Shown here: one piece after another, positions 44,801 through 52,706 of the stretch
How positions within the stretch are numbered: the first letter of the stretch is position 1
Layout of the letters: each line of letters begins with the position of its first letter
Origin: Ostrinia nubilalis
Lineage: Eukaryota > Arthropoda > Insecta > Lepidoptera > Crambidae
Direction: 5' to 3'
Assembly (NCBI RefSeq): GCF_963855985.1
Contig: NC_087109.1
Span: 5,538,001-5,602,000 of the forward strand
DNA length: 64,000 nt
The notes under the pieces: generated by a model
Seen by the model: only the letters and a program-made list of their open reading frames with translations
Database searches by the model: none
Told to the model about the DNA's origin: nothing
Translations under genes and position numbers: made by a program

Positions 44801-47800
44801 CCAATTCCCGATAAGAGTTCCAGTCGGTACGCTTGTTGTAGAGTTTTGCTTTATGTTCTATGTTTAGAACTGTATTGCCGATAGTCAGGATTACCGGAAC
44901 GTGATTAGTGTTAGAGTCCAAACAAGTTTGTATGTCATGAGAGAATCTTGATAGCCCTTTGACGATGAAGAAGTCTATGACGTCAGGAAGGCGATTAGGG
45001 TCAGTCGGCCAATTGGTCGGTTCAGTGGGCGAGATTACAGTCAAGTTGTTCTTGTCTATAGATTTCTTGAGCTCTCTTCCTCTCGTGCTGGTGAGTCTAG
45101 AGGCCCAGTGTACATGTTTTGCATTCCAGTCACCACCAGCTATAAAGCGCTTTCCAAGTGTGTTGAACAGTTCATTATAAAGCTCTTCCTTTATAGTATG
45201 TTTGGGGGGGCAGTATATGGCTGCCACATTAAATGTTCCATCCTGGTCATCTACTGCAACCGATGCTGCTTGTATATGTGGTTTTTTAAATTGTGGCAAT
45301 TCATAATGTTTAATATTTGACTTTATAATTAGGGCAGCACCTGCATGTGCTGTGCCGTCTGGATGGTTTGTAGTGTAAATGTTATAATTCTGTATACGGA
45401 TACTACTTTTATCAGTTAAGTGGGATTCAGACACCAGTAAGATGTCTATGTTGTGTGAATGTAAAAGAACCTCTACCTCAGCTAAGTTTGGAGATAGCCC
45501 GTCTAGGTTCCACGCAGCCATCTTTAACGAAGTCATTGTGAAATTTTAGCTACCAAGGTTGTTATGAGGTTAATTAACGTGCTCATTTGTTGTAATATGA
45601 TGTCAAACTTTTCTGCTTGTTTGAGGAGCATTTCTTCGATTTTATTTGATGTTGTTGTTTCTTCGTTCTTATTCCTTCTCAATGCATCTGCGTAACTTAC
45701 TCTCTCATTTCTGTTGCTGTCTGTTAGTTCTTGAGGTTGTGTTTTTTGCTTTCTGTCGGTTTTAGCACCAAGTGTCCGATTTACTAACACTTGCTGGTTA
45801 TCTGTGTTTTCCGATTGTATTATTCTTCCTCTAGCCTTTATGTGTGCCTGTTTGTTTGACTTCCTGGATAGTATTTCCTTGTATACCTCGCAACCCTTGA
45901 AGTTGGCTGGATGTGCACCAAAGCATAGGGCGCATTTTGCAGGAGTATTCCGATCGGTTTTAGGACAGTCTGCTGTTCTATGTCCTTGGGCACACTTTAC
46001 GCAGCGGTATGGTCGCATACAATAGTTTTTGGAGTGTCCATATTGCTGGCATTTTTGGCACTGAATAATTGTGTTTCGTTTTCGTGGTTGTTCTATGACA
46101 ACTGATTGATGATTAATGTATTTGATGCTCCTAACGGCTTCGTTGTTGGGGTTTTGTTGCAGAGTAGCAAAAAATGTGGAGGTGGGTTTCTTTTCAGGTC
46201 CATATTTTGCATTTATTATCTCTCCAATAACTGTGTTCCCTGTTTCTTCAAGAGCTTCTATTATACTGCTAATAGGCGTTGAGTGATGAAGATTCTTAAT
46301 AACAACTCTAAAAGGTCTGGTGTCTTTTCTGTTGAATGTGTGTCCAATGAGTCCTTTCTCTCGGATAACATTTAATATGGATTTATATACTTCTACATCA
46401 GCACAATTCAAGCGAAGTTGGTTTTTGTTAATTATTTTGTATATAAAGTCGGTTTTGCTGGCAACATTTTCTAGTAGCTCAGTGAGCTTAGAGAGATCTT
46501 CAATTCCATAAAGGATTATAGGAGGTGGTTTCGAGATCTTGGGAGGGTTTTCACTTTCGTTATTTTCCTCTGGGTCTACAGGAAGCGAGCTGAATTGATT
46601 TGTGACTATAATTCTTTCTGGCGATGGTGAAGAAACCGCTTTTCTTTTTTTGGCATTGTGTAGCACTGGAACTCTCTGCCACTTGGGGGGATTCGAGTTT
46701 TCGGATTCGGTATCCTCATTGTTGGAGATGGTAATCTGGCTTTGAGTATCTGCTATGGAGCTCAGGGATACACTTCTGGGTCTGGCCAGGAATAGGCCAG
46801 GGTGGAAGACTTGCTGTACTAGCTCCTTGTGGCTTTCTTTTAGACCAGTAGCATTTACTGGTAAGGGGGCCTGGGTACCCACCCTCTTACAGTCTTCGGT
46901 AACCAATTTCTCACTTGCAGGCCCGGGTACCTGCAAGCGCCGGGTGCTAACCGGTTCGCAAGGCAAAAAATTCTCATTATTAGTACTCATTCTCATTTTT
47001 AGTAGTTGGGAGAATAGTGCAGTGCTTTCCCAAGGCACTACACATCAGGATATCGGGGTGACGCCCTAGCCTTTGATGAACCAACATCTTTCCACAAGGC
47101 AGCGGTTACTTTAATTTCGGAGTATGTATCTCCTAGACCAATTGCCGTTCCAGGGCTAACGAGGTAGGTCTCCCCGGGTCAGAGCTTTGATTTGAGTGGC
47201 GGCTCCTGCTCGCCACTGTCATCCTCCGTCATTGGGTTTAGTGCCTTTTTATAGAAAAATCCTCGCCACGAGTATTTCCCAGCACCCCTCGAGATAGATC
47301 GCCCAATTGTCCGCGACTGCCAAAGCAGCTAGCCTCCATATCTGGAGACCGATTCGCTATCCGCAACCTGCGACGCGGCGGGTGGCATAGGGCCATGCCC
47401 CTGGGAATTTTCCCCAGAACCCACTTCTCTTATTTAATTAACTTTGTAAATAAATGTACTTGTCTTAGTTATGAGCACATATTTTCACACGAGTAGACTA
47501 TAACAAATATTTTACCTCTTACAGCATTAGGCGAATCAATAAAACTGGCCAAATCTCTCTCGAAGTTTCCACAAAGCGCGCTCATAATGGACAAATTAGC
47601 CGCAGTCAACTCGCAACTCAACCCCAATAGTGAGGAGAGCATGCGAGACGAGGCCGTCATGACCAGCCTGTTGGGAAACGCCATAGATGACATCAACCAG
47701 GGCGTCAAGAAGTTCCAAGGAGGTAATGTTCTTAAGAACTATGGTCTAGGGCCTTTTTTCGTCAAATAATATAAACATTTAATTTGAGTTTTAATGTGAA

Positions 47801-48490
47801 TAGCTAGACTCACTGCCTGCTGATATCTTTCCCGAACCCTCTTAAAGGCGAGAGCGAAGAGGCATTTACTGGGAAGATAATTTACCGCTCTAGAGCTGTT
47901 TGTTCGTTGCTTTCAGCTAAATGACGTCCACTGCTGGACAAAGGCCTCCCCCAAGGATTTCCACAATGACCGGTCCTGCGTTACCCGCATCCCACATCTA
48001 GACTTGTAGATTTACGCTTAACATCAGGTGTAATTACAGACAAAAACCTGCCTTTTGCGGCATAAAAAAACGAGATTTTTTTTATCCACAACGAGGAAGC
48101 TCTTGGCCTGTATCTCACTTGATGGTAAGTGATGATCAGGCCGAAGGTGGAAACGAGCTTCTCCCGGAATCCTCAACCACGGAGGAACGGCAGATCATAA
48201 TGTCTTAAGCGTCAGCTTATTGCAAGAAATCACTAAGCGACCAAAATCAAATAAAGAGAAATCAGTGCTACTATAACTAAAAAAAAATTACACTTACAGG
48301 CATCGGCAAACACGGCAAGTTCTACAAACTGACTGAAGTGCCCCTCAAGGACTGGGAACTAGAAGATACGTTTGAAGAAGTAACAGTGGAACACGTAGAC
48401 TCCCCTGCAAAACCCCCCAAACCCACAGAGACTAAAGAAGACGCTCAAAACAAGTGTGATAAGTTCACAGAAGAAAAGAAAAAGTCGTAA
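35843..48490 (+). CDS. Mitochondrial crotonase / enoyl-CoA hydratase-family protein
   Basis: Six coding exons: 35843-35972, 36325-36557, 36811-36961, 42347-42496, 47525-47722 and 48300-48490. All are GT..AG and in phase, giving 1053 nt (350 aa). The N-terminus MRSVFRRLVSASNLSLVR is Arg/Ser-rich without acids, as in a mitochondrial presequence. The crotonase core includes ITTLNIDRQHTRNSL, FCSGFDIDEI (oxyanion-hole region) and GYAVAEGFELALACDLRVVE. GRRFGVPQGMFGGRKLTALIG follows, where many hydratases have a second catalytic Glu that I do not see here. The first Glu (GFELAL) is present. The LGRRFGVP block recalls bacterial crotonase-family proteins of unsettled substrate. The tail is charged and ends KKS. 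Introns 3 and 4 are swollen by a SINE and two LINEs. Substrate is not predictable. Confidence 0.88.
37608..37866 (+). mobile_element. tRNA-derived SINE with intact A and B boxes
   Basis: The tRNA-like head GGTGTAGTGGTTCAGAA (A box) ... GGGTTCGATTCCC (B box) is followed by the body shared with 2981-3210 and a tail running into a TATAT microsatellite. It is not a true tRNA because the body is fused and the cloverleaf is imperfect. Confidence 0.75.
37867..37947. repeat. (TATAT)n microsatellite at the SINE tail
   Basis: About 80 bp of ATTAT/TATAT repeats directly after the SINE 3' end. Confidence 0.9.
38205..42186 (-). mobile_element. Jockey-clade LINE A in crotonase intron 3, antisense
   Basis: About 4.0 kb, ending in a poly(A) tail (T-run at 38205-38225 on +). 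The flanks TCATCCCTA (38196-38204 and 42187-42195) are identical and look like the target-site duplication. ORF1 and ORF2 are open. There is no 5' UTR: the element begins at ORF1, so it is probably 5' truncated by a few hundred bp. Confidence 0.88.
38358..41051 (-). CDS. LINE A ORF2: endonuclease and reverse transcriptase
   Basis: The frame gives 897 aa. The N-terminal APE-type endonuclease shows IWNANGLSERRQELE, AETRFTE, GGDWNAKHTAWGS and the SDHSPV motif. The reverse transcriptase shows FGFRERHSTTEQV, FLDISQAFDKVWH, GIPQGSVLGPVLYLLF and the catalytic block TFADDT. There is no RNase H domain, consistent with the Jockey clade. The start codon overlaps the ORF1 stop as ATGA, implying termination-reinitiation. 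No internal stop was found. Confidence 0.93.
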   Translation of the reverse strand: MTAIKISIWNANGLSERRQELESYLQTNNIDIMLIAETRFTERNYINFKGYSSYLTNHPSGNSHGGTAVIIKSNIKHHEREHFSEDFLQATSVTVEMKTGPLAVSAIYCPPRHSIKHEDFIKFFDTLGLRFIAGGDWNAKHTAWGSRMILPRGRQLYMALMKEQIQWLSGGQPTYWPADTNKVPDLLDFFVMRGISRNYATVESVADLSSDHSPVIISISGNFALNVSPPGLYNGSTDWDQFRENLDTNLNLNVPLKSLKDIEEGVEQLNVKIQQAAWNSTQYNTKEMHHKKPYNNLIRDKIKERRRLRKIWQTTRCPDDKRNFNHCSRKVTELISVAENESLQIYLKNLTPDSSTDYSLWKATKTLNRPIKSSPPIKLPNGEWARSDQEKANAFAEHLTNVFKPNPPTNYSRSETEMDTYLESCNQLSLPIRHVSPREIQHIIKDLKPNKAPGYDLITGRVLKELPRRAIMLITYIFNAILRTGLYPGQWKIAQIIMILKPGKPPNATSSYRPISLLPLLSKLFEKIVLKRMKPHISDLIPEHQFGFRERHSTTEQVHRTINIISEALEKKRYCSAAFLDISQAFDKVWHKGLLYKLKQNLPCPFYEILRSYLGDRCFEVRSGDSCSALCNIASGIPQGSVLGPVLYLLFTADLPTTANTFTGTFADDTVTMATHDDPVTASLYLQESLTEMEKWYHSWRIKANGEKSVHVTFTLRRNSCPPVKLNGIQIPQAEDVRYLGLHLDRRLTWRKHIWTKRKHLDAKLRNMMWLVGGQSQLNTSSKMMVYKTILKPIWTYGIQLWGTAANSNLDIIERFQTKAIRLIYQIPWYISNKLIYQDLPLPTVREEIKSHTLRYKDRLSNHPNSSVQQLMTIEGFLFSRLQRASVRGLLSRFQDS
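41048..42190 (-). CDS. LINE A ORF1: nucleic-acid-binding Gag-like protein
   Basis: About 380 aa from MKRKRQDTSPP to a stop overlapping ORF2. It has a PRE_C2HC-type region followed by zinc knuckles: CKRCQRFGHTKNLCHRPHRC, CGDDHPTSYC and CVNCQGSHPASYKGC. This arrangement is usual for Jockey-clade ORF1 proteins, which package LINE RNA. The initiator ATG (42190-42188) lies inside the target-site duplication rather than in the element. Whether it is used is unknown. Confidence 0.88.
   Translation of the reverse strand: MKRKRQDTSPPQDSTQKRPKTLTTFAIPTSNSFEGLQNESNEDTNTDNSNKKRMTIPKPEPIFVTGVNDIKELHKMLKEITNTDKNYTLTTLRNGHTVKILPGDIEMYKIIRETFIKLNVSHYTYQLKHEKAFRVVLRGLHATEDKDIIKTELRNLGHSVRNITNVIHNKTKDPLPLYFVELEPNSNNKDIYSIKSISNTIVRFEVPYKRNEVVQCKRCQRFGHTKNLCHRPHRCVKCGDDHPTSYCKKEPNTPATCVNCQGSHPASYKGCTKYKQYKSEIFDKNRPKNKSANIQPNKIEITPRETVSNTNINQKPNVNKTYTEHAKSSYADKVKGNAHKEKDMEVLMQNMFIKFENTIEKMIDKMMDRMFDLVSKLIKP
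42855..45536 (-). CDS. LINE B ORF2: endonuclease and reverse transcriptase
   Basis: The frame gives 893 aa. The endonuclease shows AAWNLDGLSPNLAEVE, SESHLTD and GGDWNAKHVHWAS. At the expected S-D-H motif this copy reads NTNHVPV, so the Asp is Asn. The reverse transcriptase shows FGFREEHATIEQV, FLDIQQAFDRVWH, GVPQGSVLGPILYTLY and TFADDT. No RNase H domain. The start overlaps the ORF1 stop as ATGA, as in LINE A. With a substituted catalytic-site residue, endonuclease activity may be reduced (inference). Confidence 0.92.
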   Translation of the reverse strand: MTSLKMAAWNLDGLSPNLAEVEVLLHSHNIDILLVSESHLTDKSSIRIQNYNIYTTNHPDGTAHAGAALIIKSNIKHYELPQFKKPHIQAASVAVDDQDGTFNVAAIYCPPKHTIKEELYNELFNTLGKRFIAGGDWNAKHVHWASRLTSTRGRELKKSIDKNNLTVISPTEPTNWPTDPNRLPDVIDFFIVKGLSRFSHDIQTCLDSNTNHVPVILTIGNTVLNIEHKAKLYNKRTDWNSYRELVHEKLDMKIDLKTKSDVDNAVRKITSVIQECCWLSTPEDSNRHPQSKTYSDLIRQKILEKRRLRRVWHTSRHPSDKKKLNRAIRELKTLIKDANDAALDKYLEGLSATKTTNYSLWKACKNIDKPKHQKPPLRTSDGQWIRTTQDKAETFAKHLSRVFTPNDAVMNMDETEIASVLNQDFQLDLPLRLVTPREIHRNLRSLKNNKAPGYDLIDKKVLQESPRKVAVYLTMVFNAIIRIGYFPDLWKVSSIIMIHKPGKPIHEVTSYRPISLLPIMSKLLEKSILQRMMKVITKRSIIPEHQFGFREEHATIEQVHRVCRVIRSSMEKKEYCSSVFLDIQQAFDRVWHKGLLCKIKSILPHTFYGILESYLSDRIFQVNENDCTSNFYQISAGVPQGSVLGPILYTLYTYDLPQSPEVTVATFADDTALLTSSKCPIEASRILQNILNEVQKWLAKWRIAVSASKSVHITFTLRKGDCPAVTLNGVQLPHQETVRYLGMYLDRRLTWSKHVKTKRDEINLKYKGLYWLLGRNSKLCLDNKLLIYKMILKPIWTYGIQLWGSASASNIMIIQRVQNYILKQISNAPWFIRTTELHELLNVPMVKQEIDTHGNSYKLRLSKHPNQLAGQLTIPETIRRLKKRRDIFDNELV
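45533..47038 (-). CDS. LINE B ORF1: Gag-like protein with zinc knuckles
   Basis: The frame gives 501 aa. The N-terminal half is low-complexity and charged. It leads into a PRE_C2HC-like region and three zinc-knuckle segments: CQKCQQYGHSKNYCMRPYRC, CAQGHRTADC and CALCFGAHPANFKGC. The C-terminus is a helical, coiled-coil-like tail (EEMLLKQAEKFDIILQQM). It binds and packages LINE RNA in related elements. The chosen start ATG 47038 gives the longest frame; the nearby alternative MRMSTNNENF is equally possible. Confidence 0.85.
   Translation of the reverse strand: MPWESTALFSQLLKMRMSTNNENFLPCEPVSTRRLQVPGPASEKLVTEDCKRVGTQAPLPVNATGLKESHKELVQQVFHPGLFLARPRSVSLSSIADTQSQITISNNEDTESENSNPPKWQRVPVLHNAKKRKAVSSPSPERIIVTNQFSSLPVDPEENNESENPPKISKPPPIILYGIEDLSKLTELLENVASKTDFIYKIINKNQLRLNCADVEVYKSILNVIREKGLIGHTFNRKDTRPFRVVIKNLHHSTPISSIIEALEETGNTVIGEIINAKYGPEKKPTSTFFATLQQNPNNEAVRSIKYINHQSVVIEQPRKRNTIIQCQKCQQYGHSKNYCMRPYRCVKCAQGHRTADCPKTDRNTPAKCALCFGAHPANFKGCEVYKEILSRKSNKQAHIKARGRIIQSENTDNQQVLVNRTLGAKTDRKQKTQPQELTDSNRNERVSYADALRRNKNEETTTSNKIEEMLLKQAEKFDIILQQMSTLINLITTLVAKISQ
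47921..48000 (-). mobile_element. RTE-type LINE 3' fragment in crotonase intron 5
   Basis: The minus strand encodes RSLWKSLGEAFVQQWTSFS and a stop, the RTE C-terminus, in the same family as 15585-15692. Confidence 0.7.
48075..48205 (+). mobile_element. LINE 3'-end fragment in crotonase intron 5
   Basis: Text such as CACAACGAGGAAGCTCTTGG, CTCACTTGATGGTAAGTGAT and CAGGCCGAAGGTGG is a widespread lepidopteran LINE 3' segment. It is truncated on both sides and its clade was not assigned. Confidence 0.5.
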
Positions 48491-48564
48491 ACTAGTATTA
48501 AGATTACGGTTAAGTTTTTGTATTGTTTTTTTACTTAATGCCCTCTAGTCAACCGTTTTGGTTT

Positions 48565-48570
48565 AATAAA
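48565..48570 (+). terminator. AATAAA polyadenylation signal of the crotonase gene
   Basis: GGTTTAATAAAGTTAG lies 75 bp after the stop codon. It is the first canonical signal downstream. Confidence 0.6.
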
Positions 48571-49090
48571 GTTAGTTGACTAAGTTGAAACTGTTTTTTA
48601 TTGTTGAAACTTGACCAAAAGTTTCCTCTGGACATGTAACTCCAGCCTGCAGAGTTTAGAGAGATCAAAGGTGTATTCCACAGGGCTAGGTTTTAGGTTT
48701 GGGCAAACTGAAATATGGTTTGAAAAAGGAAATGGGATTTCCGAACCGAAGCCGAGCGGTGACGTAATGTAGAAATAACGAAATCCATCTCTTTGTTGGA
48801 AACCGAGTCTAGTAGGGATTTGTAAAATTTCCACAGTTCCAGAAACTTATAAATTGGTCGCGCACCTATACGCCAATGAGTATCGCTGACGTTTGACTAT
48901 CACATAAACACCCTCCCCGTACCGCTCCCATACCCCAGGCACTGAGTCAGTTAGTTTAACGCTAGACCTTTTTTTGTGTGTTGTTCTGTATTCAAGTAAG
49001 TATTACATCAGCGTACACTATATCTGTCGTGTACACACCTCAACTTTTGTACCGAAAAGCTTAAAAAAACACGATATACATTAAAAACCA

Positions 49091-49096
49091 TTTATT
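49091..49096 (-). terminator. AATAAA polyadenylation signal of PSMB5
   Basis: GAAATAAATGG on the minus strand lies about 14 bp after the stop codon (49112-49110). A very short 3' UTR is implied, unless a more distal signal is used. Confidence 0.5.
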
Positions 49097-49109
49097 TCAA
49101 AAGCCCCAT

Positions 49110-52100
49110 CTAGTCGTCCTCCTGCCCCTTCTCGGCGCGGTACTTGTAGTGCAGCATGCTGCAGTCTTCGTTGGACACGTTGACCCAGCCCTGCTCGCTG
49201 ATGTGGTACACGCGGATGATGCCGCCCGAGTATGCGTCGCGGTGCGTCGCGTGGTAGATCGCGCGGCGGCCTAGCTCTGGGAATATAAAAATAACAATAA
49301 ATAAATATTCTCTGGAAATAAGGGACCAATAAATTACGTCACACGTGGGCGAGGCAGAGGTTGACGAAGTGTAACATTGTGTGACAAGGCGGTGGGAATT
49401 TCGGAATAATTATTTCTCGATGTAAAATATAAATATGGTCAAAAATTGAAGCCACGATAGCCGAACGGTGAAGGGGTCGGACTGGCCGACTCGTGATCCG
49501 GGGAACGCGGGTTCGGTCCCCGCCGCCGCTCGACTATTGTGGTGAGCTCATTCGTGACACAAGCATATTTAGCTTAGTACGAGGGGCTAGCGGGAGTCTT
49601 AGTAATTTGTGTAGTAACAAATTACTAATAATCTTTAAAAAAAAAAAAAAAACATAAAATTCGTGTGACGTAATTTATGGATCCAACAACATGTATAAAT
49701 AATTTTATATTACCAAGAATTATACTTTTATGAGCCTGTCATGCCTGCCACTAAAAGAAGATTTTTGTATAGGAATGGGATGTCCTGACACTTGTTCGAA
49801 AAAAAATTAGTTTGTTGGAGATTCTGTGCCTTTGAATTTGACACTATAATGACACAGACCACAACTGTGTGACACTAATTTTCTACCATTACATGACTTA
49901 TTGAACTATATTTTATCTTTATCAACTGCCTCCTATGCTGTCATACCTCATAGTATTACATCAGAAGTTTCAGTTTGCTTTGAAATAAACCAAATCTTAC
50001 CCTGAGCTTCCAAGTCAGACAGATCCCAGCTGTAGCCGGAGTCAAGGACACCAAACGCATACACTGATCCAGAACCAACTGAGAACACCTTGCCTGGCGT
50101 GCGGGTGCCTTCACTGTCCACGTAGTACAGCTGAGCTCCCTGCAAGAATGAGATAAAACTTTATTGACACACAAAAAGTACATAAAACAATAGATTAAGT
50201 AAGTAATTAGCAGATTATTCAGCATTTTATTTTTTGAACTTATGATGTTGTGCAGTTTTGTTATTCAAGTTTCATAACAAAGATACAATTTTCAGGTTTT
50301 TTTTATGCATAACAAGGCAGATATTTGACCACTATCGCACCTGGTGTTAAGTGGGATGCAGTCTAGGATGGTACATATCTGCCCTATAAGTGCCTATTCA
50401 CTCTTGCCTATGTTATTTTGGTGAAGTGACTTGCAGTTTTTAAATACTGCAAGTCACTTCGTTGACTGAATAGGTTGCAGTGGCATTAACAGAGCTGTCA
50501 TGTTACACTTTTGAAGTCTCATAGTATTTGTCATAATCACAAAATAAACCCTCCCAAGCTACTCCACTACTTCATGAACCTACCCAGTTATTATGCCCTA
50601 CACTTATACTTTTTGCACCACCTTAGTTTCTCTGCTTGACCTGAAGTTGACTGGCAGATAATGCCACCTGGCATTAAGTCTGCCATTGTACATCAGTATT
50701 TTGTGCAATTTTTTTTTTAATTTTATTATTATTGTTATTTTTATTTTAATGTGAATTTTAATTAATTTGAATTTATTTTATTATATTTTTTTGCCCCTGC
50801 GTACAAGGCACCCACTGAAAACCAGTGTCTTGGCACTTGGCAGTAAAATGTCAATTGTCAAGATAATACTGAGTGGGTGACCTCTTTGGCAACTTTTTTT
50901 TTTACTCTCCGCCTCATTGTTTTTGTACTTTTTAGTTGTCAAATAAATAATTTTTCTTTCTTTCTTTCAAAAGTATAAATAAACGTACTTGGAATATCAA
51001 TGTAGTGTTTCTTACCCTCTTATCAATCCCAGCCAGCATCATTCCCATGCTGAGCCCCATGCCTTTGTAGTTGTACACCATATTGGCCATGAGCTTGCTG
51101 GCGGCTGCCACCGAGATGCGCTCGCGGTTCCTCAGCTCGTAGAGGCGGCACTGCTTGGCGAGGACGCGGTCCCAGTACACACAGTCCGCTGCACCGCCGG
51201 CCAGTGTTCCTGAGGAAGGTGGTTATATGTTTCAATGCCACTCCAGGTTACTTTACACCAGTGTTTTTCAACCTGTGGGTCGCGGAGCCTCTATAGGGGG
51301 GTCATGAGAGGTCGTAAAAACCACCTCAGTAAAAAACATTAGTTATAAAGACAGATTTATCCGAAATCTAACTATGAAAATGTATTAAAATGTTGTATGG
51401 ATTGAAGTGTTCGGTCCCTACAAACATTTTTATAACATTATAAAATGCATGAAAAAAAAAAAGCGAACGGTCGCCAAATATTTTTTTAAACTAGGGGGGT
51501 TGTGTCATGAAAAAGGTTGAAAAACACTGTTTTACACAAACTGGAGTTCTAGGAAAGAATAATACATAAGTTTACCATGATGATAATGAGGGATTATTTT
51601 TATGCTGACAATAAATAACAATTTTAGAGCTGGCTAGCATAAGTTATCTTTAAGACATTTTTTATAAACAGGACATTCAGGCTAATGGCTATAGGCAACT
51701 AACTGTTGAGCATTGAATGTAATTGTGGGACATGAAAAGATAGTGTTGGATCTAAGTAAGTTTGGATAAGGGCTGTGTGTTTTAGCAATGGAGGAGATTG
51801 ATAGAGAGATTTTGTTAGAAGAAAGGGAAAATTTTACTTACCAAGCAAATAGTCATTGATTTCAACAATCTTCTTCATGGATTGTGAGCCGATGAACTGG
51901 CCGCCAGTCGCTCGGGAGTCCACCGCCAATAGCACTCCACCCTACATACAGAATAAACAACTGAATAACAAAAATTGAGAAAAAAAAGATTACTTTTTGC
52001 TGCAAAAAAAGCCGTAGAATTCAATACATTTAGAAAAAACAATTAAATATGTCTTGTTAATCTTATATTGTCTTGAATTAGGCTTTAAAGTGCAATTTTT

Positions 52101-52428
52101 ACTTACTTTGTATCTAAAACCAAGAGTTGTGGTACCATGGTCGAACTCAATTTTGATCTGTTTTCCAGTCTCATCTTTTGTGTTGAACTGGGCCAATGTT
52201 TCAACAGGCTGAAATCAAACGATGAACATTATAATAATGGTTATTTTATGATCAATTTTAGAGAAAATAGCAAAGTAACCTTACGTTTGCAAATGGAGGG
52301 GTCGCAAGTTGGTAGCCGTTTTCGAAGTTCTGGCTGAATCCCATCACATCATTTTGAAAAGAGGCAAGCGAGTCCACGGGTTTCAAGTTAATCTTTTCAT
52401 CCAAGCGGCAAATATCCAGTAAAGCCAT
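49110..52428 (-). CDS. PSMB5: Proteasome subunit beta type-5 (chymotrypsin-like active subunit)
   Basis: Six coding exons (minus): 52428-52285, 52208-52107, 51941-51842, 51209-51016, 50139-50001 and 49276-49110. All are GT..AG with matching phases, total 846 nt (281 aa). Beta-5 carries the chymotrypsin-like site of the 20S proteasome core and is made as a precursor that cleaves itself. The mature N-terminus starts at Thr74 in [11 protein letters not shown], and counting from it gives Asp17 (AVDSRATGG) and Lys33 (SMKK), the expected catalytic triad. Other diagnostic segments are [51 protein letters not shown] and [14 protein letters not shown]. It converges on the crotonase gene. Two I-clade LINEs begin 78 bp upstream of its ATG. 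Confidence 0.96.
49451..49655 (+). mobile_element. tRNA-derived SINE in PSMB5 intron 5
   Basis: The head AGCCACGATAGCCGAACGG ... GCGGGTTCGGTCCCCG has A- and B-box-like motifs, followed by a non-tRNA body and a 3' poly(A) run at about 49637-49651. It is a different family from the 37608 SINE, although both share AACAAGCAT-type text (GACACAAGCATA). Confidence 0.7.
50280..50420 (+). mobile_element. LINE 3'-end fragment in PSMB5 intron 4
   Basis: GTGGGATGCAGTCTAGGATG and TAAGTGCCTATTCACTCTTG match a common lepidopteran LINE 3' segment. A short hairpin follows (50431-50462; arms GAAGTGACTTGCAGT). Confidence 0.5.
51259..51529. mobile_element. hAT-like MITE, 271 bp, in PSMB5 intron 3
   Basis: Inverted ends CAGTGTTTTTCAACC and GGTTGAAAAACACTG with the internal block CTGTGGGTCGCGGAGCC are typical of the hAT superfamily. 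Flanks CTTTACAC (51251-51258) and TTTTACAC (51530-51537) form an 8-bp target duplication with one mismatch. Confidence 0.85.
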
Positions 52429-52706
52429 TTTAATTTCACAAATAATACAAAACTTTGTTGGATGACAAGCGAAAAACGCCGATTTTCAGAAATATGATTT
52501 GACAGTTTTTTTTTTTTTTTTTTTTCCCTATGATGGCATGCACGGCTTGTGCGTCAGCCACGACGAAGTAAGGTAAAGGTTGGGAAACGTATAGGAAAGT
52601 AAAAATGGAAAACGGAAAAAAAAAAGGTTTCAAAGGATCAGGAAAGTAAAGGAGAGAACAAAATGATAAATAATCTGGAAACATAAAAATTAAATTACAT
52701 AACAAA

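Larger units (their letters stand above)
42711..47422 (-). mobile_element. Jockey-clade LINE B in crotonase intron 4, antisense, full length
   Basis: About 4.7 kb, flanked by ACTTCTCTTATTT at 42698-42710 and 47423-47435 (13-bp target duplication). The 3' end is a T-rich tail on the + strand. A 5' UTR of about 380 bp (47422-47039, minus) precedes ORF1. Both ORFs are open. It is clearly a different family from LINE A by protein sequence. Confidence 0.9.

Noticed and set aside
48598..48834. 78-codon minus-strand frame downstream of the crotonase gene
   Set aside because: No recognised family and no splice context; it overlaps the 3' flank of the crotonase gene and looks like unnamed repeat or UTR.
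49451..49540. True tRNA gene at the SINE head, also 37608-37690
   Set aside because: A and B boxes are present, but the heads are fused to SINE bodies, the cloverleaf is imperfect and they occur as dispersed copies.
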